Shown here piece after piece: positions 27,089 through 36,275 of a stretch of DNA of 64,000 bases. The translations under genes and the position numbers were made by a program. Location: assembly GCA_963721365.1 (NCBI GenBank), contig CAVRJE010000008.1, forward strand, positions 1-64,000, written 5' to 3'. The notes under the pieces were generated by a model that was not told the origin of the DNA, did no database searches, and saw nothing but the letters and a program-made list of their open reading frames with translations. How positions within the stretch are numbered: position 1 is the stretch's first letter; each line of letters starts with the position of its first letter. The stretch comes from CAIQPS01 sp963721365. GTDB taxonomy: Bacteria; Actinomycetota; Thermoleophilia; RBG-16-64-13.

Positions 27089-28943
27089 TTGAATATGTTT
27101 GGGGGTAATCGGACAGCCGTGGAGCCAGTGACCCCGCCAACAGAGCGAAAACGCAAGGTTCTTTGGAAGCGCATCGCGCTCTGGAGCATCGTGGGTCTGA
27201 TGGTCGTTGGGCTGGCGACCGGTGGAGGCTTCTACCTCTGGTTCCGGGCGCAGGTGGGCGCGGCCAACGAGCGCGTGGATCCCGGGATCGTCCAGGCACT
27301 CGGCGAAAAGAACTCCTCGACCTCCACCACCGGCGGCAGCCAGACTCCGGCGGAAGCGCCGTCCGGCATGAATCTCGTCCTGCTGGGCTCCGATGCCCGT
27401 GCGAGCCTCGGGAAGACCGGAAGAGCGGACAGCATCATCCTCATACACGTGGACTCCGCGAAGAACTTCCTCTCCATGCTCTCGATACCCCGCGACCTGC
27501 ACGTCAGTATCGCGGGCCACCCTCCGAATAGGATAAACGCTGCCTACACCTTCGGTGGACCGGCCCTGCTCATCCGCACCATCCAGTCCACTTTTGGGGT
27601 CGATCTTGACCACTACCTCGAGGTGGACTTCAACGCGTTCAAGCAGGTCACCGACACCGTGGGAGGCGTGTACGTCGACATCGACCGGACCTATGACGAC
27701 CAGTGGATACAGTTCGACCCCGGATACCAGTTGCTGAACGGGACCAAGGCCCTCGACTACGTCCGCACCCGCCACGACAGCAACTACGACTTCGGCCGCA
27801 TGGAGAGGCAGCAGCGCTTCATCCAGGCGATACGCGAGCAGGCCATGGGGTGGAACCTTCCGCTCAAGCTGCCCGGCCTTGTCAAGGCCCTCTTCGGCAA
27901 TGTCGACACCGACCTCACCGCGAACGAATTCCTCAAGTTGGCATACTGGGGAGTGAAGCTCGACGGAGGCCGGATGAGACTGGCGAAGATAGTCGCCGGG
28001 AACCAGACCGTCAACGGTGCATCCGTCGTCGTCGCCTCCCCCGAGCAGATACAAAAGGCCGTCAAGGACTTCTTGACCGAGCCCGAGCCGGTGCCAGAAG
28101 ACCGCGACCTGCCGGCGCCGCCGAGCACGCGCATCAAGACCGCAGATCTTTCAGGCATCTCGGTGAGCATCGTGAACGGCACTGGACGGTCGGGCCAGGG
28201 CGCCTTGGCCGCCGTGTGGTTGTTGCGCCAAGGAGCAAGCGTGGCGAGCATCAAGGAGACGGACGACCCGGTGGAAGGGAGCGCCGTGGTCACGTATCCC
28301 AAGGGCCGCACCGATGCCGCGAAGGCCGTCGCCCTGGCGCTCGGAATCGGCAGGACCCGGCAAAGCGGCAAGAGCGGTCGGATCACGGTGACGCTCGGAA
28401 AGACGTATGGCATCTCTGGTGATGACATGCCGGCTTCGGCCGCCGCGACCGGCTCCGGGAGCCGCCGGCTCGACCGGGTCTAGTGCGATCCTCAACACCG
28501 AGCAGTGGCAGGCCCTGGCCGGCAAAGTCGAGTTCTCCCTGGCGGCCCCCATGTTCGTCCCCGGTGGCTGCGCCTACTCGTTCCAGCGCAGCTACAGCAT
28601 CGGTGTCGGCAACAAGAGCAAGCCGGCGGTCAGGGTGGGGTACCGGTTCGGCTCGAAGGACCGCTACATGGGTTTGAGCGAGACGACCTGGCTCGACGCG
28701 CCCATCGCCAGCCCGGGACGAAGGCTGATCGGGCCGGGGGGCGTCGTTTTCACGGTGGTGGGGAGCAGCACCAAGAGCAATCACGTCTGGTGGAAACAGG
28801 ACGAGGTGCTGCGATGGGTGAGCAACACCCTCACGTTCGACCTGGCGCGCGAGGAGATGCTGGCGGCGGCCATGTCGGCCCTGCCGGTGCAGGCCGCGAA
28901 GCCGTCGGAGTCGCCGACGACGTCGCAGCCGCCGGCCTCATAG
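27089..28943 (+). CDS. LytR-CpsA-Psr (LCP) family cell-wall ligase with LytR_C and extra C-terminal domain, frameshifted
   Basis: A membrane-anchored protein of about 617 residues. The N-terminal helix is IVGLMVVGLATGGGFYLWF. The LCP catalytic domain contains NLVLLGSDAR, ADSIILIHVD, SIPRDLHVSI, INAAYTFGGP, NGTKALDYVRTRHDSNYDFG and RMERQQRFI, all with the Arg and Asp residues that bind pyrophosphate. A LytR_C domain follows (GISVSIVNGTGRSGQGALAA). A shift near 28460 leads to a domain of about 140 residues with FVPGGCAYSFQRSYSI and WWKQDEVLRWVSNTL. These enzymes transfer teichoic acid, arabinogalactan or capsule from lipid carriers to peptidoglycan. The start is TTG 27089 or ATG 27095; neither has a clear binding site. 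Confidence 0.9.
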
Positions 28944-29025
28944 CTTCCGGCCTCTCCTAAACACCGACCTCCCACCGCCGGCGCGCAGCAGCGGCCGCGA
29001 TTCGGGGGCCTCGCGGGAGCCGTCT

Positions 29026-29904
29026 TCACATCGGGGCATCCCTCCAACGGTGGAGCTCTTCGGCCAGTCGCACGAACTGCCCCGGTTCGAGCCGTTCCGC
29101 ACGCACGTCGGGACTCAGTCCGAGAGATCCCACGACCTCGACCACCCATTGTCGGGGCACCTCCAGTCCGGCAGTCAGCGCATTGGCGAGCGTCTTCCGC
29201 CGTTGTCCGAACGCTGCCTGGACGACTTCGCGTACCAGGGTAGGCTCGACAGTGGGAAGCTTGTCCCGCCCCAGCCTCTCCAGCACCACGAGAGTGGAGT
29301 CTACGCGCGGCTGAGGATAGAAGATGGAGCGGGAAAGCTGCCGGGTCCGGATGACCTGCGTGTAGAGCCCGACCCAGACGGAGAGCGTGCCGTAGGCCTT
29401 CGTCCCCGGCCCCGCCGCCATCCGGTCCGCCACTTCGCGCTGCACCATGAGGCAGTAACGGCGCACACCGGACAGCCGCTGTAAGGCCTCGATGACGAAC
29501 GGTCCCGCCACCGAGTAGGGCAGGTTGCTGGCGCAGACCGTCGGCGCCGGAGCGAGTCCCTCCAGGGTGGCCCTCAGGATATCCTCGAAGTACAGGCTCA
29601 CGTTCAGGTGGCCTTTCAGCGTGACCTCCAGTGCGGGCCTGAGACTGCGATCCACCTCAAAAGCGTGCACTTGACGGGCGACACCGGCCAGGGCCGCAGT
29701 CAAGACGCCCAGTCCCGCCCCGACCTCGAGCACCACATCGTCGGGTCGGCATTCAAGTTGGCCCAGGATGACGCGGAGGATGTTGTCGTCGATCAGGAAG
29801 TTCTGCCCCAGGTCGCGTTTCGGCTCAATGCCGAACTCGGCCAGCCGGGCCAGGGAAGTCTGGCGCAGCCCGCTCGCGCCGGCTGCCGCTTCGCCGGGCG
29901 TCAC
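29026..29904 (-). CDS. rsmA: 16S rRNA (adenine1518/1519-N6) dimethyltransferase
   Basis: Intact, 292 residues. It dimethylates two adjacent adenines in helix 45 of 16S rRNA. Motifs: LGQNFLIDDNI, the SAM-binding VLEVGAGLGVLTAALA, NLPYSVAGPFV (the N-L/I-P-Y/F catalytic motif), QREVADRMAAGPGTKAYGTL and PQPRVDSTLVVL. The start overlaps the tatD stop by 4 nt (ATGA), so tatD and rsmA are one unit. Confidence 0.97.
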   Translation of the reverse strand: MTPGEAAAGASGLRQTSLARLAEFGIEPKRDLGQNFLIDDNILRVILGQLECRPDDVVLEVGAGLGVLTAALAGVARQVHAFEVDRSLRPALEVTLKGHLNVSLYFEDILRATLEGLAPAPTVCASNLPYSVAGPFVIEALQRLSGVRRYCLMVQREVADRMAAGPGTKAYGTLSVWVGLYTQVIRTRQLSRSIFYPQPRVDSTLVVLERLGRDKLPTVEPTLVREVVQAAFGQRRKTLANALTAGLEVPRQWVVEVVGSLGLSPDVRAERLEPGQFVRLAEELHRWRDAPM

Positions 29905-30677
29905 GCCTCGCCCCGGGAGGCCGCGATCCGGGGGAACGCGCGCAGCACGTTTGCCTCCACCTGCACGTCCAACTCGGCGATGCCGACTCCCCGGACCTTG
30001 GCGACGAACTCATACACGTTCGCGACTAGGGCCGGGCGGTTCGCCCGTCCGCGGAGAGGCGCCGGGGTGAGCCAGGGCGCATCGGTCTCGAAGAGCAGCA
30101 ATTCAGCCGGGACTACACCCGCGGCTACTTGCAGGTCGGTGGCGTTCTTGTAGGTCACGTTGCCGGCGAAGCTGATGTAGTAGCCGCGCTCCACCACCTC
30201 CTCAAGCCGGTCCGGCAGCGAGAAGCAGTGAAGGACGACGGTGAGACCCCCGGCGTGCTCGCCGAGCACTCGTAGTGTCTGGTCGGCGGCGTCACGCGTG
30301 TGGATCACCACAGGGAGACCGGCCCGGCGGGCCAGGTCGACGTGGTACAGAAAGACGTCTTCCTGGATCTCGTGCGGCCAGTGGTCGTGGTAGAAGTCGA
30401 AGCCGGTCTCGCCAACAGCGACCACCCGGGGATGACGGACCAGTTCCTCCAGACCGCCCCTCCCCTCATCGGCCAGAAGTCCCGCCTCCTGAGGATGGAA
30501 GCCGACGGTGGCGAAGACCTGCGGGAATCGTTCCGCGAGAGAGACCGAGTATCGGGATCGCTCGAGATCTATCCCGGACTGGATGATCAGGTCTACCCCG
30601 GCTCTACCCGCATCTTCGACAAGGAAAGAGGCATCTTCCTCGCAGTGGTCCAGATGGGTGTGGGAGTCGATGAGCAC
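29901..30677 (-). CDS. tatD: TatD family metal-dependent deoxyribonuclease
   Basis: Intact, 258 residues. A TIM-barrel hydrolase with all metal ligands: IDSHTHLDH, GETGFDF, VVIHTRDA, VLHCFS and FETDAPWLTP. It acts as a 3'-5' exonuclease in DNA repair and turnover. ATG 30677 lies 18 nt after metG and the 3' end overlaps rsmA. Confidence 0.95.
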   Translation of the reverse strand: MLIDSHTHLDHCEEDASFLVEDAGRAGVDLIIQSGIDLERSRYSVSLAERFPQVFATVGFHPQEAGLLADEGRGGLEELVRHPRVVAVGETGFDFYHDHWPHEIQEDVFLYHVDLARRAGLPVVIHTRDAADQTLRVLGEHAGGLTVVLHCFSLPDRLEEVVERGYYISFAGNVTYKNATDLQVAAGVVPAELLLFETDAPWLTPAPLRGRANRPALVANVYEFVAKVRGVGIAELDVQVEANVLRAFPRIAASRGEA

Positions 30678-30695
30678 GGCGCCCGACCGTGCCGG

Positions 30696-32291
30696 TCAGT
30701 CTTCGATGCGGGGAAAGAGCGGAGCGCCGGCGACGACCGTGAGCCCCTCGGGGAGCAGGCCCCAACGGGCCTCGTCCCAGCTAGGATCCGGGAGGCTCCC
30801 CTCCGCAGTGCCGCCGACCTGGGTAGCCGGCAGGCCCAGTCGCTCCCGAATGGCAGCCGCGGTCTGCGGGATGAAGGGGTGCAGCAGGACGGCCAGCAGA
30901 CGCAAGCCTTCAGCCAGGTCCCAGAGCGTGGCATCGAGAGCGGCCGCCGCCTGTGCGCCGGCGGCACCCCCGGCCCCGGCTTCCTTGGCTACCTTCCACG
31001 GCGCCTGTTCCTCGACAAAACGGTTCAGCCGGCGAACGAGCACCCAGATGGTCTCCAGAGCGCCGCTCAGATCCATGTCGTCCAGTTGGGCCCGCGCCTT
31101 GCCGGCCGTGTCGCCCGCTTCGGCCGCGAGCGGCGAAGCGGAACCAGGGGCTGTGCCGGCGGCTCGTTCTGGGGGCGGCGCCGGCACGGCGCCGCCCCGG
31201 TACTTGGCGATCATCGAGACGGTCCGCGACACCAGGTTGCCCAGTTCGTTGGCCAACTCAGTGTTGTAACGGCCCTTGAACCCCTCCTCGCTCACCATCC
31301 CGTCCTGGCCGAAGCTCACTTCGCGCAGGCAGTAGAACCGGAAGGGGTCGGCACCGTACCGCTCGATCAACGGGAAGGGGTCCATCACGTTGCCCCGGGT
31401 CTTTGACATCTTCTCTCCGCCCAGCTTCAGGTAGCCGTGGATGAAGAGGTGCTCGGGAAGCTCGTAACCGGCCGACATGAGCAGCGCCGGCCAGATGATC
31501 CCGTGGAACTTGAGGATGTCCTGAGCCATCATGTGGTAGGTCGCCGGCCAGAAGCGCGCGACAAGATCATCGCCGGGCGCATAGTGCAGCGCGCTGAGGT
31601 AGTTGATCAGCGCGTCCACCCACACGTAGATCACCTGGGATTCGTCCCAGGGGACACTTATCCCCCATTTGAGCGTGGCCCGGGAGATGGAGATGTCCTC
31701 CAGGCCCTGCTCGATGAACGAGAGCGCCTCGTTGTAGCGGTGGCGCGGCCGCACGAAATCGGGATGGCTGCGGTAGTAGGCGGTGAGACGCTCCTGGAAC
31801 GCCGAGAGCCGGAAGAAGTAGTTATCTTCCTCCATGCGGACGGGGGCGGTACCGTGATCCGGGCAGAGCCCATCGACCAGGTTGTCCTCGGTGTAGTACG
31901 CCTCGCAGGCCGGGCAGTAGAGGCCCGAGTATGAGCTCTTATAGATGTCACCGGCGTCGTAGGAGCGCTGGACGAACTGCTGCACGAAGCCTTCGTGCTC
32001 GGGATCGGTGGTGCGGATAAAGAAGTCATTGCTGGCCCCCACCTTGCCGGCCACGTCCTTGAACTTCCGCACCACTTCGTCGACGTGCGCTTTGGGCGTG
32101 AGCCCCCGCGCCGCCGCGGCCTGCTCCACTTTGGTCCCATGCTCGTCGGTGCCGGTGAGGAAGAACACGTCGTCACCGAGTTGGCGATGGAACCGAGCGG
32201 CGACGTCGGCCACAGCGGTCGTGTAGGCGTGCCCGATATGGGGGACGTCGTTGACGTAGTAAATGGGTGTGGTGATGAAGAAACGGCCCAT
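30696..32291 (-). CDS. metG: Methionyl-tRNA synthetase
   Basis: Intact, 531 residues. Class I synthetase: PIYYVNDVPHIGHAYTT (HIGH motif), LTGTDEHGTKVEQAA, a zinc knuckle with CPAC and CPDHG, YVWVDALINY, and the KMSKT loop in GGEKMSKTRGNVMDP. The C-terminal anticodon-binding domain is present, but no Trbp111-type tRNA-binding domain follows, as expected for the actinobacterial form. An Ala/Pro-rich insertion lies between the two domains. It is the promoter-proximal gene of metG-tatD-rsmA. Confidence 0.97.
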   Translation of the reverse strand: MGRFFITTPIYYVNDVPHIGHAYTTAVADVAARFHRQLGDDVFFLTGTDEHGTKVEQAAAARGLTPKAHVDEVVRKFKDVAGKVGASNDFFIRTTDPEHEGFVQQFVQRSYDAGDIYKSSYSGLYCPACEAYYTEDNLVDGLCPDHGTAPVRMEEDNYFFRLSAFQERLTAYYRSHPDFVRPRHRYNEALSFIEQGLEDISISRATLKWGISVPWDESQVIYVWVDALINYLSALHYAPGDDLVARFWPATYHMMAQDILKFHGIIWPALLMSAGYELPEHLFIHGYLKLGGEKMSKTRGNVMDPFPLIERYGADPFRFYCLREVSFGQDGMVSEEGFKGRYNTELANELGNLVSRTVSMIAKYRGGAVPAPPPERAAGTAPGSASPLAAEAGDTAGKARAQLDDMDLSGALETIWVLVRRLNRFVEEQAPWKVAKEAGAGGAAGAQAAAALDATLWDLAEGLRLLAVLLHPFIPQTAAAIRERLGLPATQVGGTAEGSLPDPSWDEARWGLLPEGLTVVAGAPLFPRIED

Positions 32292-32439
32292 GGCCGCGCT
32301 ATTCTAGCAGACGCCCTCCCGGCGCCCTCGCGCCACCGGCGGCCCCGCAGAGCCACTACCGAGCCACTACCGAGCCGCCACCACCACGGGCGCCGCAGCA
32401 CCCGCCAGAGCGCGGGTGGAGGCCCGAGACGGGGGCCTG

Positions 32440-33327
32440 CTACCGCTCGGTGCCCGAAGATCCCGGCTCTTCGTCGGCGCGGATGCCGAGCGCCAGGTCG
32501 TACACCTGCCGCCGCGGAAGCCCGGTGAGGCTGGCCACTATCGACGCCGCTCTTTTCGTCCCCACGCCACATCCCGCCAGGTCCCGCAGCGCCGCCAGGG
32601 TCGGGTCTTCCCCCCCGGCCGCCGAGCCTCCAGTCAGCGACTCCCGCCCGCCGGCCACTCCGCGCCGCCCGGCGGGCTCCAGCACCAGCACGATCTCGCC
32701 GCGCACCGGATCCGGAAGCGCGCCCTGCACTTCCGCCGCCGTACCGCGGATCACCTGCTCGTGCAACTTCGTCAACTCCCGGCAGACCGCCAGCCGGCGA
32801 TCGGGCCAGCGGGGACCGATCGCCTTCAACGTCGCTCTCAGGCGCCGTGGCGCCTCGAAGGCCACCACGGCCGCCCCCGTGCCGTCGAACGCCGCTATCT
32901 GCTCTACCAGCTTGTTGCTTCCTCGGGCGAGAAACCCAACGAACGCAAAGCGCTCGGCCGGCAGCCCCGAGGCCACCAGAGCCGTGGGCACGGCCGAGGC
33001 GCCGGGCAGCACCGTCACCGGGAGGCCTTCGGCGGCGCATGCGCGCACCAGCGTGAAGCCCGGATCGGAGAGGCCGGGCATCCCCGCGTCGCTGACGACC
33101 GCTACCTCTTTCCCCTCACGAAGCAGGGGCAAGAGCATGGCCATTCGCTGTTCCTCGTTGTGCTCGTGAAAACTGACCAGCCTGGCAGTGATGCCGTGGC
33201 GATCGAGCAAGATCCGGGTGTGCCTCGTGTCCTCACACGCAATCAACTCGGCGCTCCTGAGGACCGACAGCACCCGCAGAGTCACGTCCTCGAGGTTGCC
33301 GATAGGGGTGGGACAGATGTAGAGCAT
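32440..33327 (-). CDS. rsmI: 16S rRNA (cytidine1402-2'-O)-methyltransferase
   Basis: Intact, 295 residues. A tetrapyrrole-methylase fold enzyme: ICPTPIGNLEDVTLRVL, ACEDTRHTRILLD, FHEHNE, VSDAGMPGLSDPG, LPGASAVPTALVASGLP and FEAPRRL. It methylates C1402 in the decoding centre. The last 60 residues hold a helix-turn-helix-like tail (LPRRQVYDLALG). 21 nt separate it from the ROK gene upstream and 148 nt from metG downstream. Confidence 0.96.
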   Translation of the reverse strand: MLYICPTPIGNLEDVTLRVLSVLRSAELIACEDTRHTRILLDRHGITARLVSFHEHNEEQRMAMLLPLLREGKEVAVVSDAGMPGLSDPGFTLVRACAAEGLPVTVLPGASAVPTALVASGLPAERFAFVGFLARGSNKLVEQIAAFDGTGAAVVAFEAPRRLRATLKAIGPRWPDRRLAVCRELTKLHEQVIRGTAAEVQGALPDPVRGEIVLVLEPAGRRGVAGGRESLTGGSAAGGEDPTLAALRDLAGCGVGTKRAASIVASLTGLPRRQVYDLALGIRADEEPGSSGTER

Positions 33328-33348
33328 GGCCGGTCCCGGCGCTCGCCG

Positions 33349-34344
33349 TTAGCTCTCGACACTCGGGGCCGCTGGGGCAAGAGCCGTCTCTCCCAGCCGC
33401 TGCCAGGCCGTCAGAGCGCCTCCGACGAGGCCGGCTCTGTTCCCCAACCGCGCGCCGGCGATCCGGACGGCGTGGCGGCCGGGGGGGATGGCCAACTTCC
33501 GCACCAATTCCCGAGCCGGAGTCAGCAGCAACTCACCGAGTGCGCCGACCCCTCCGCCCACCACGATCATCTCGGGATCGAAGGCGTTGGTCATGTTCAC
33601 CAGCCCGACCCCCAGCCAGCGCGCCAGCTCGCCCACCGCGTCTAGAGCCGCCTTGTCTCCGGCCATGGCGAGCCGGCTGACCGCGCCTCCGGTCAAGCGG
33701 CCCTGCTCCTGGAGCGCCGTCAGCTCTCCCGAGGGATCCGTATTGGCATCGCCGGCCCGCGCCGCTGCATACCGCACGAGCGCCCGCCCCGACGTGTACA
33801 TCTCCAGACAACCGCGCGATCCGCACGGGCAGGGCAGCCCGCCGGCCCGCACGATGATATGGCCGAGCTCCGCGGCTCCCCCGTTCGCCCCCCGGTACAC
33901 GCGGCCGTCGAGCCAGAGCCCGCCGCCCACGCCCGTCCCCAGCGTGAGCATTACCACGTCTCGCAAACCCGCAGCTGCACCGATTGTCGCCTCTGCGCGA
34001 ACCGCCGCATTCACGTCGTTCTCGAGCACCACCGGCAGCCCCAGCGCCCTTTCGAGCGCGAAAGAAAGCGGGGCGTTCTCCAGGGGGAGGTTGGGCGAGG
34101 CTACTACTACCCCGCGCTCCGAGTCGATGGTGCCCGCGCAGGCCAAACCGAACGCCCTGGGCTCGAAGCGCGCGAACACGACGAGGGCGTGTCTCAGACT
34201 CTCTTCCAACCCGGCCAGAAAAGAGGCCTGGTCATCGGTGCAGGTCGGCTCGACGAGGGTGGCAGCGAGCTCCGTCCCGTCGCGGTCGACAGGACCCATC
34301 GCCACCTTCGTCCCCCCCACATCGACCCCAAGGACCGAGATCAT
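33349..34344 (-). CDS. ROK family sugar kinase (glucokinase-like)
   Basis: Intact, 331 residues. LGVDVGGTKVAMG is the phosphate loop, VVLENDVNAAVRAEA contains the catalytic Asp, TLGTGVGGGLWLDG follows, GAAELGHII carries the His/Glu pair, and the zinc motif is CPCGSRGCLE. Kinases of this type phosphorylate glucose, or other hexoses and N-acetyl sugars, from ATP. No helix-turn-helix precedes it, so it is a kinase and not a ROK repressor. ATG 34344 overlaps the asparaginase-GNAT gene by 4 nt. Confidence 0.92.
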   Translation of the reverse strand: MISVLGVDVGGTKVAMGPVDRDGTELAATLVEPTCTDDQASFLAGLEESLRHALVVFARFEPRAFGLACAGTIDSERGVVVASPNLPLENAPLSFALERALGLPVVLENDVNAAVRAEATIGAAAGLRDVVMLTLGTGVGGGLWLDGRVYRGANGGAAELGHIIVRAGGLPCPCGSRGCLEMYTSGRALVRYAAARAGDANTDPSGELTALQEQGRLTGGAVSRLAMAGDKAALDAVGELARWLGVGLVNMTNAFDPEMIVVGGGVGALGELLLTPARELVRKLAIPPGRHAVRIAGARLGNRAGLVGGALTAWQRLGETALAPAAPSVES

Positions 34345-35933
34345 CGCACCCCCTTGTTCCCTTCCCGCGCCGGACCATCGGCCTCTCCAGGGGCCTGCTC
34401 GACGTCGCGGATCAGGCGGACGTAGTCGTATCCGAACTCATGTGCATACTCAACGCATTCGCGATGATAACCGCGCCGGCGATAGAAATCTTCCGCCAGG
34501 GTGTCCTTGACCGCTCTCAGGACGATCCACGAGCAGCGTCTCCGCCTGGCCTCGTCCTCAAAACGGCCGAGTAGCAGACCGCCCAGGCCGCTACCGCGGG
34601 ATCCGTGCCCCACCATCAACTCGTCCACCGACGCGATGCCCCCGATGAAGTGGCCCTTGAGGACGGCGACGATCTTCTTCACCCGCCTGAATACGAGGGA
34701 ATAGGGCTCGGCCGACCATTCGACCGGGCGCCCGAAATACTCTTCGTCCACGGCAGGCCACTCGTCACGGAGAAAGCGGAGGACGTCCCTCTCGTCCCCC
34801 CGGCACACCGTCACGCGATCGCTTTTCCTGTCGAAGAGATACGGGCCGTCCCCTTGGGCGTCCGTTTGCTCGCCCGCACGCTCCGGGACTCTCCGGCGCC
34901 GCAGGTTCGCGCGCTCAGTGAGGACCTCCATCCTCGCCACCTCCGCCCCGTCGCCATCGACCAGCGAAAGGGGGTAGTAGCCCTCCACCGACGCGGCCGC
35001 CCCCGCCAGTTCCCAGGTCCGCAGGAATAGCGCCACAACGGGAGGGATAGGCCGGGCAGACCCGTCTTCGACCTTGATGACGCAGCCCACACCGGAGGCC
35101 GTGGCGGCCGGGAGCAAGCCCACACCCTGGACTCCTTCGGCTCCGCCTTTGGCAACCACCCGGCCCGGAGCCGCCCTCATCAAACGGGTGTCGAAACGCG
35201 ACTCACCCGCGACCAAACCCGGGTGGGCCAGCATGGCATCGCGCACCCGGGCGAGCGCCGGAGTGGCGCCGGCAGCAAGCGAAGCGTAGAGCCAGGCAGC
35301 TTCATGCATGGTGGTGCGGATGACAGGCACGCCGCAGCCGTCCGCGCCGGCGAAGGGCGGGCGGGTAGTCCCCGCGCCCGGGTGCGTCTGCCGCGGGCAG
35401 GCGTCGAGCAGAGAAGCAAAGTATCCGGCCACCGCCTGTTGGACCGGATGCTCCTCCCGCTCGTAGCCCTCGGCTGCGACGCCGAGGTGCCGGGCCAGCA
35501 GCAGCATCCCCGCGTGTTTGCCCGAGCACATGTGTTCCACCGGACCGCAGACCAACGAAGCGCCCGAGAGGCCGGTTCGTTCCAGCAGACCCGCGACCAC
35601 CTCCACGTGCTCGGCGGCGCCCGCGTGCGAAGCGCAGATGACCGCCATCTCCTCGTCACTAAGCGAGAAGGCCTCCGCTGCTCCGCTCTCTACGATCGCC
35701 GCCGCTTGGAACGGCTTTGCCGCAGAGCGGAGGAGCACTCCCGTCTGGGGGTCGCCGACCCCGCCGAGCAGCGCCCCATCGATACCGACCACCGCGATGG
35801 CTCCCCGGTGGATCGATTCAACGGCCCTCCCCCGGACGACGGCGAGCACCGGTTCGTAGCAGGGATCGAGCGCGGCCACCGAATGCGGCGGCTCGCGGCC
35901 CCACTCTCCACCTTGGGAGGCTCCCCCTTGCAT
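34341..35933 (-). CDS. Asparaginase (AnsA/PF06089 type) fused to a GNAT acetyltransferase
   Basis: One continuous frame of 530 residues. Residues about 20-330 are a type II-like asparaginase of the PF06089 family: EPVLAVVRGRAVESIHRGAI, RSAAKPFQA, ICASHAGAAEHVEVV, CSGKHAGMLLLARHLG, GADGCGVPVI, and VVAKGGAEGVQGVGLL. Residues about 365-510 are a GNAT domain: PYSLVFRRVKKIVAVLKGHF, VGHGSRGSGLGGLLLGRFE (acetyl-CoA loop) and LAEDFYRRRGYHREC. The two domains are usually separate proteins. No frameshift is seen in the fused frame, so the fusion is either real or the product of one indel at the joint. The GNAT substrate is unknown. Confidence 0.82.
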   Translation of the reverse strand: MQGGASQGGEWGREPPHSVAALDPCYEPVLAVVRGRAVESIHRGAIAVVGIDGALLGGVGDPQTGVLLRSAAKPFQAAAIVESGAAEAFSLSDEEMAVICASHAGAAEHVEVVAGLLERTGLSGASLVCGPVEHMCSGKHAGMLLLARHLGVAAEGYEREEHPVQQAVAGYFASLLDACPRQTHPGAGTTRPPFAGADGCGVPVIRTTMHEAAWLYASLAAGATPALARVRDAMLAHPGLVAGESRFDTRLMRAAPGRVVAKGGAEGVQGVGLLPAATASGVGCVIKVEDGSARPIPPVVALFLRTWELAGAAASVEGYYPLSLVDGDGAEVARMEVLTERANLRRRRVPERAGEQTDAQGDGPYLFDRKSDRVTVCRGDERDVLRFLRDEWPAVDEEYFGRPVEWSAEPYSLVFRRVKKIVAVLKGHFIGGIASVDELMVGHGSRGSGLGGLLLGRFEDEARRRRCSWIVLRAVKDTLAEDFYRRRGYHRECVEYAHEFGYDYVRLIRDVEQAPGEADGPAREGNKGVR

Positions 35934-35942
35934 CCCCGCGGC

Positions 35943-36275
35943 CTACTCCGCGCTGTCCGGTTCTTCCGCGACTTCGAGGGCAGCGCGGGCTTCCTCCAAG
36001 TCCTCCGCCCGGACCATGATGTCCTGCTGCCCGCACCCATCGATGGTCAGCCCATAGACCACAGATAGCGCGTCGTGCTTGGCGAACGCGTCTATCCCCG
36101 AACTGCGCAGCTTTGCCACCACGATCTCCGCCTCCACCGGATCGTACAGCCGGATGAGCAGCACCGGCCCGGTGTCGGCCGGCCCGCTGCTGGACCGCCC
36201 GCTGCCGACCGGCCAACCGCGGACCGGTCCACCGCCCTCCGCGGCAGGCATTTGTCGTTCAGAGTCCGAGCTCAT
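35943..36275 (-). CDS. DUF2007 domain protein
   Basis: Intact, 110 residues. A low-complexity N terminus (Gly/Ser/Pro) is followed by LIRLYDPVEAEIVVAKLRSS, GIDAFAKHDA and DIMVRAEDLEEARAALE. This is the DUF2007 signature, a small alpha/beta domain proposed to act as a signalling or binding partner. The function is not established. The start overlaps the end of the HD-domain gene by 17 nt and its stop lies 9 nt before the asparaginase fusion, so it belongs to the same operon. Confidence 0.8.
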   Translation of the reverse strand: MSSDSERQMPAAEGGGPVRGWPVGSGRSSSGPADTGPVLLIRLYDPVEAEIVVAKLRSSGIDAFAKHDALSVVYGLTIDGCGQQDIMVRAEDLEEARAALEVAEEPDSAE

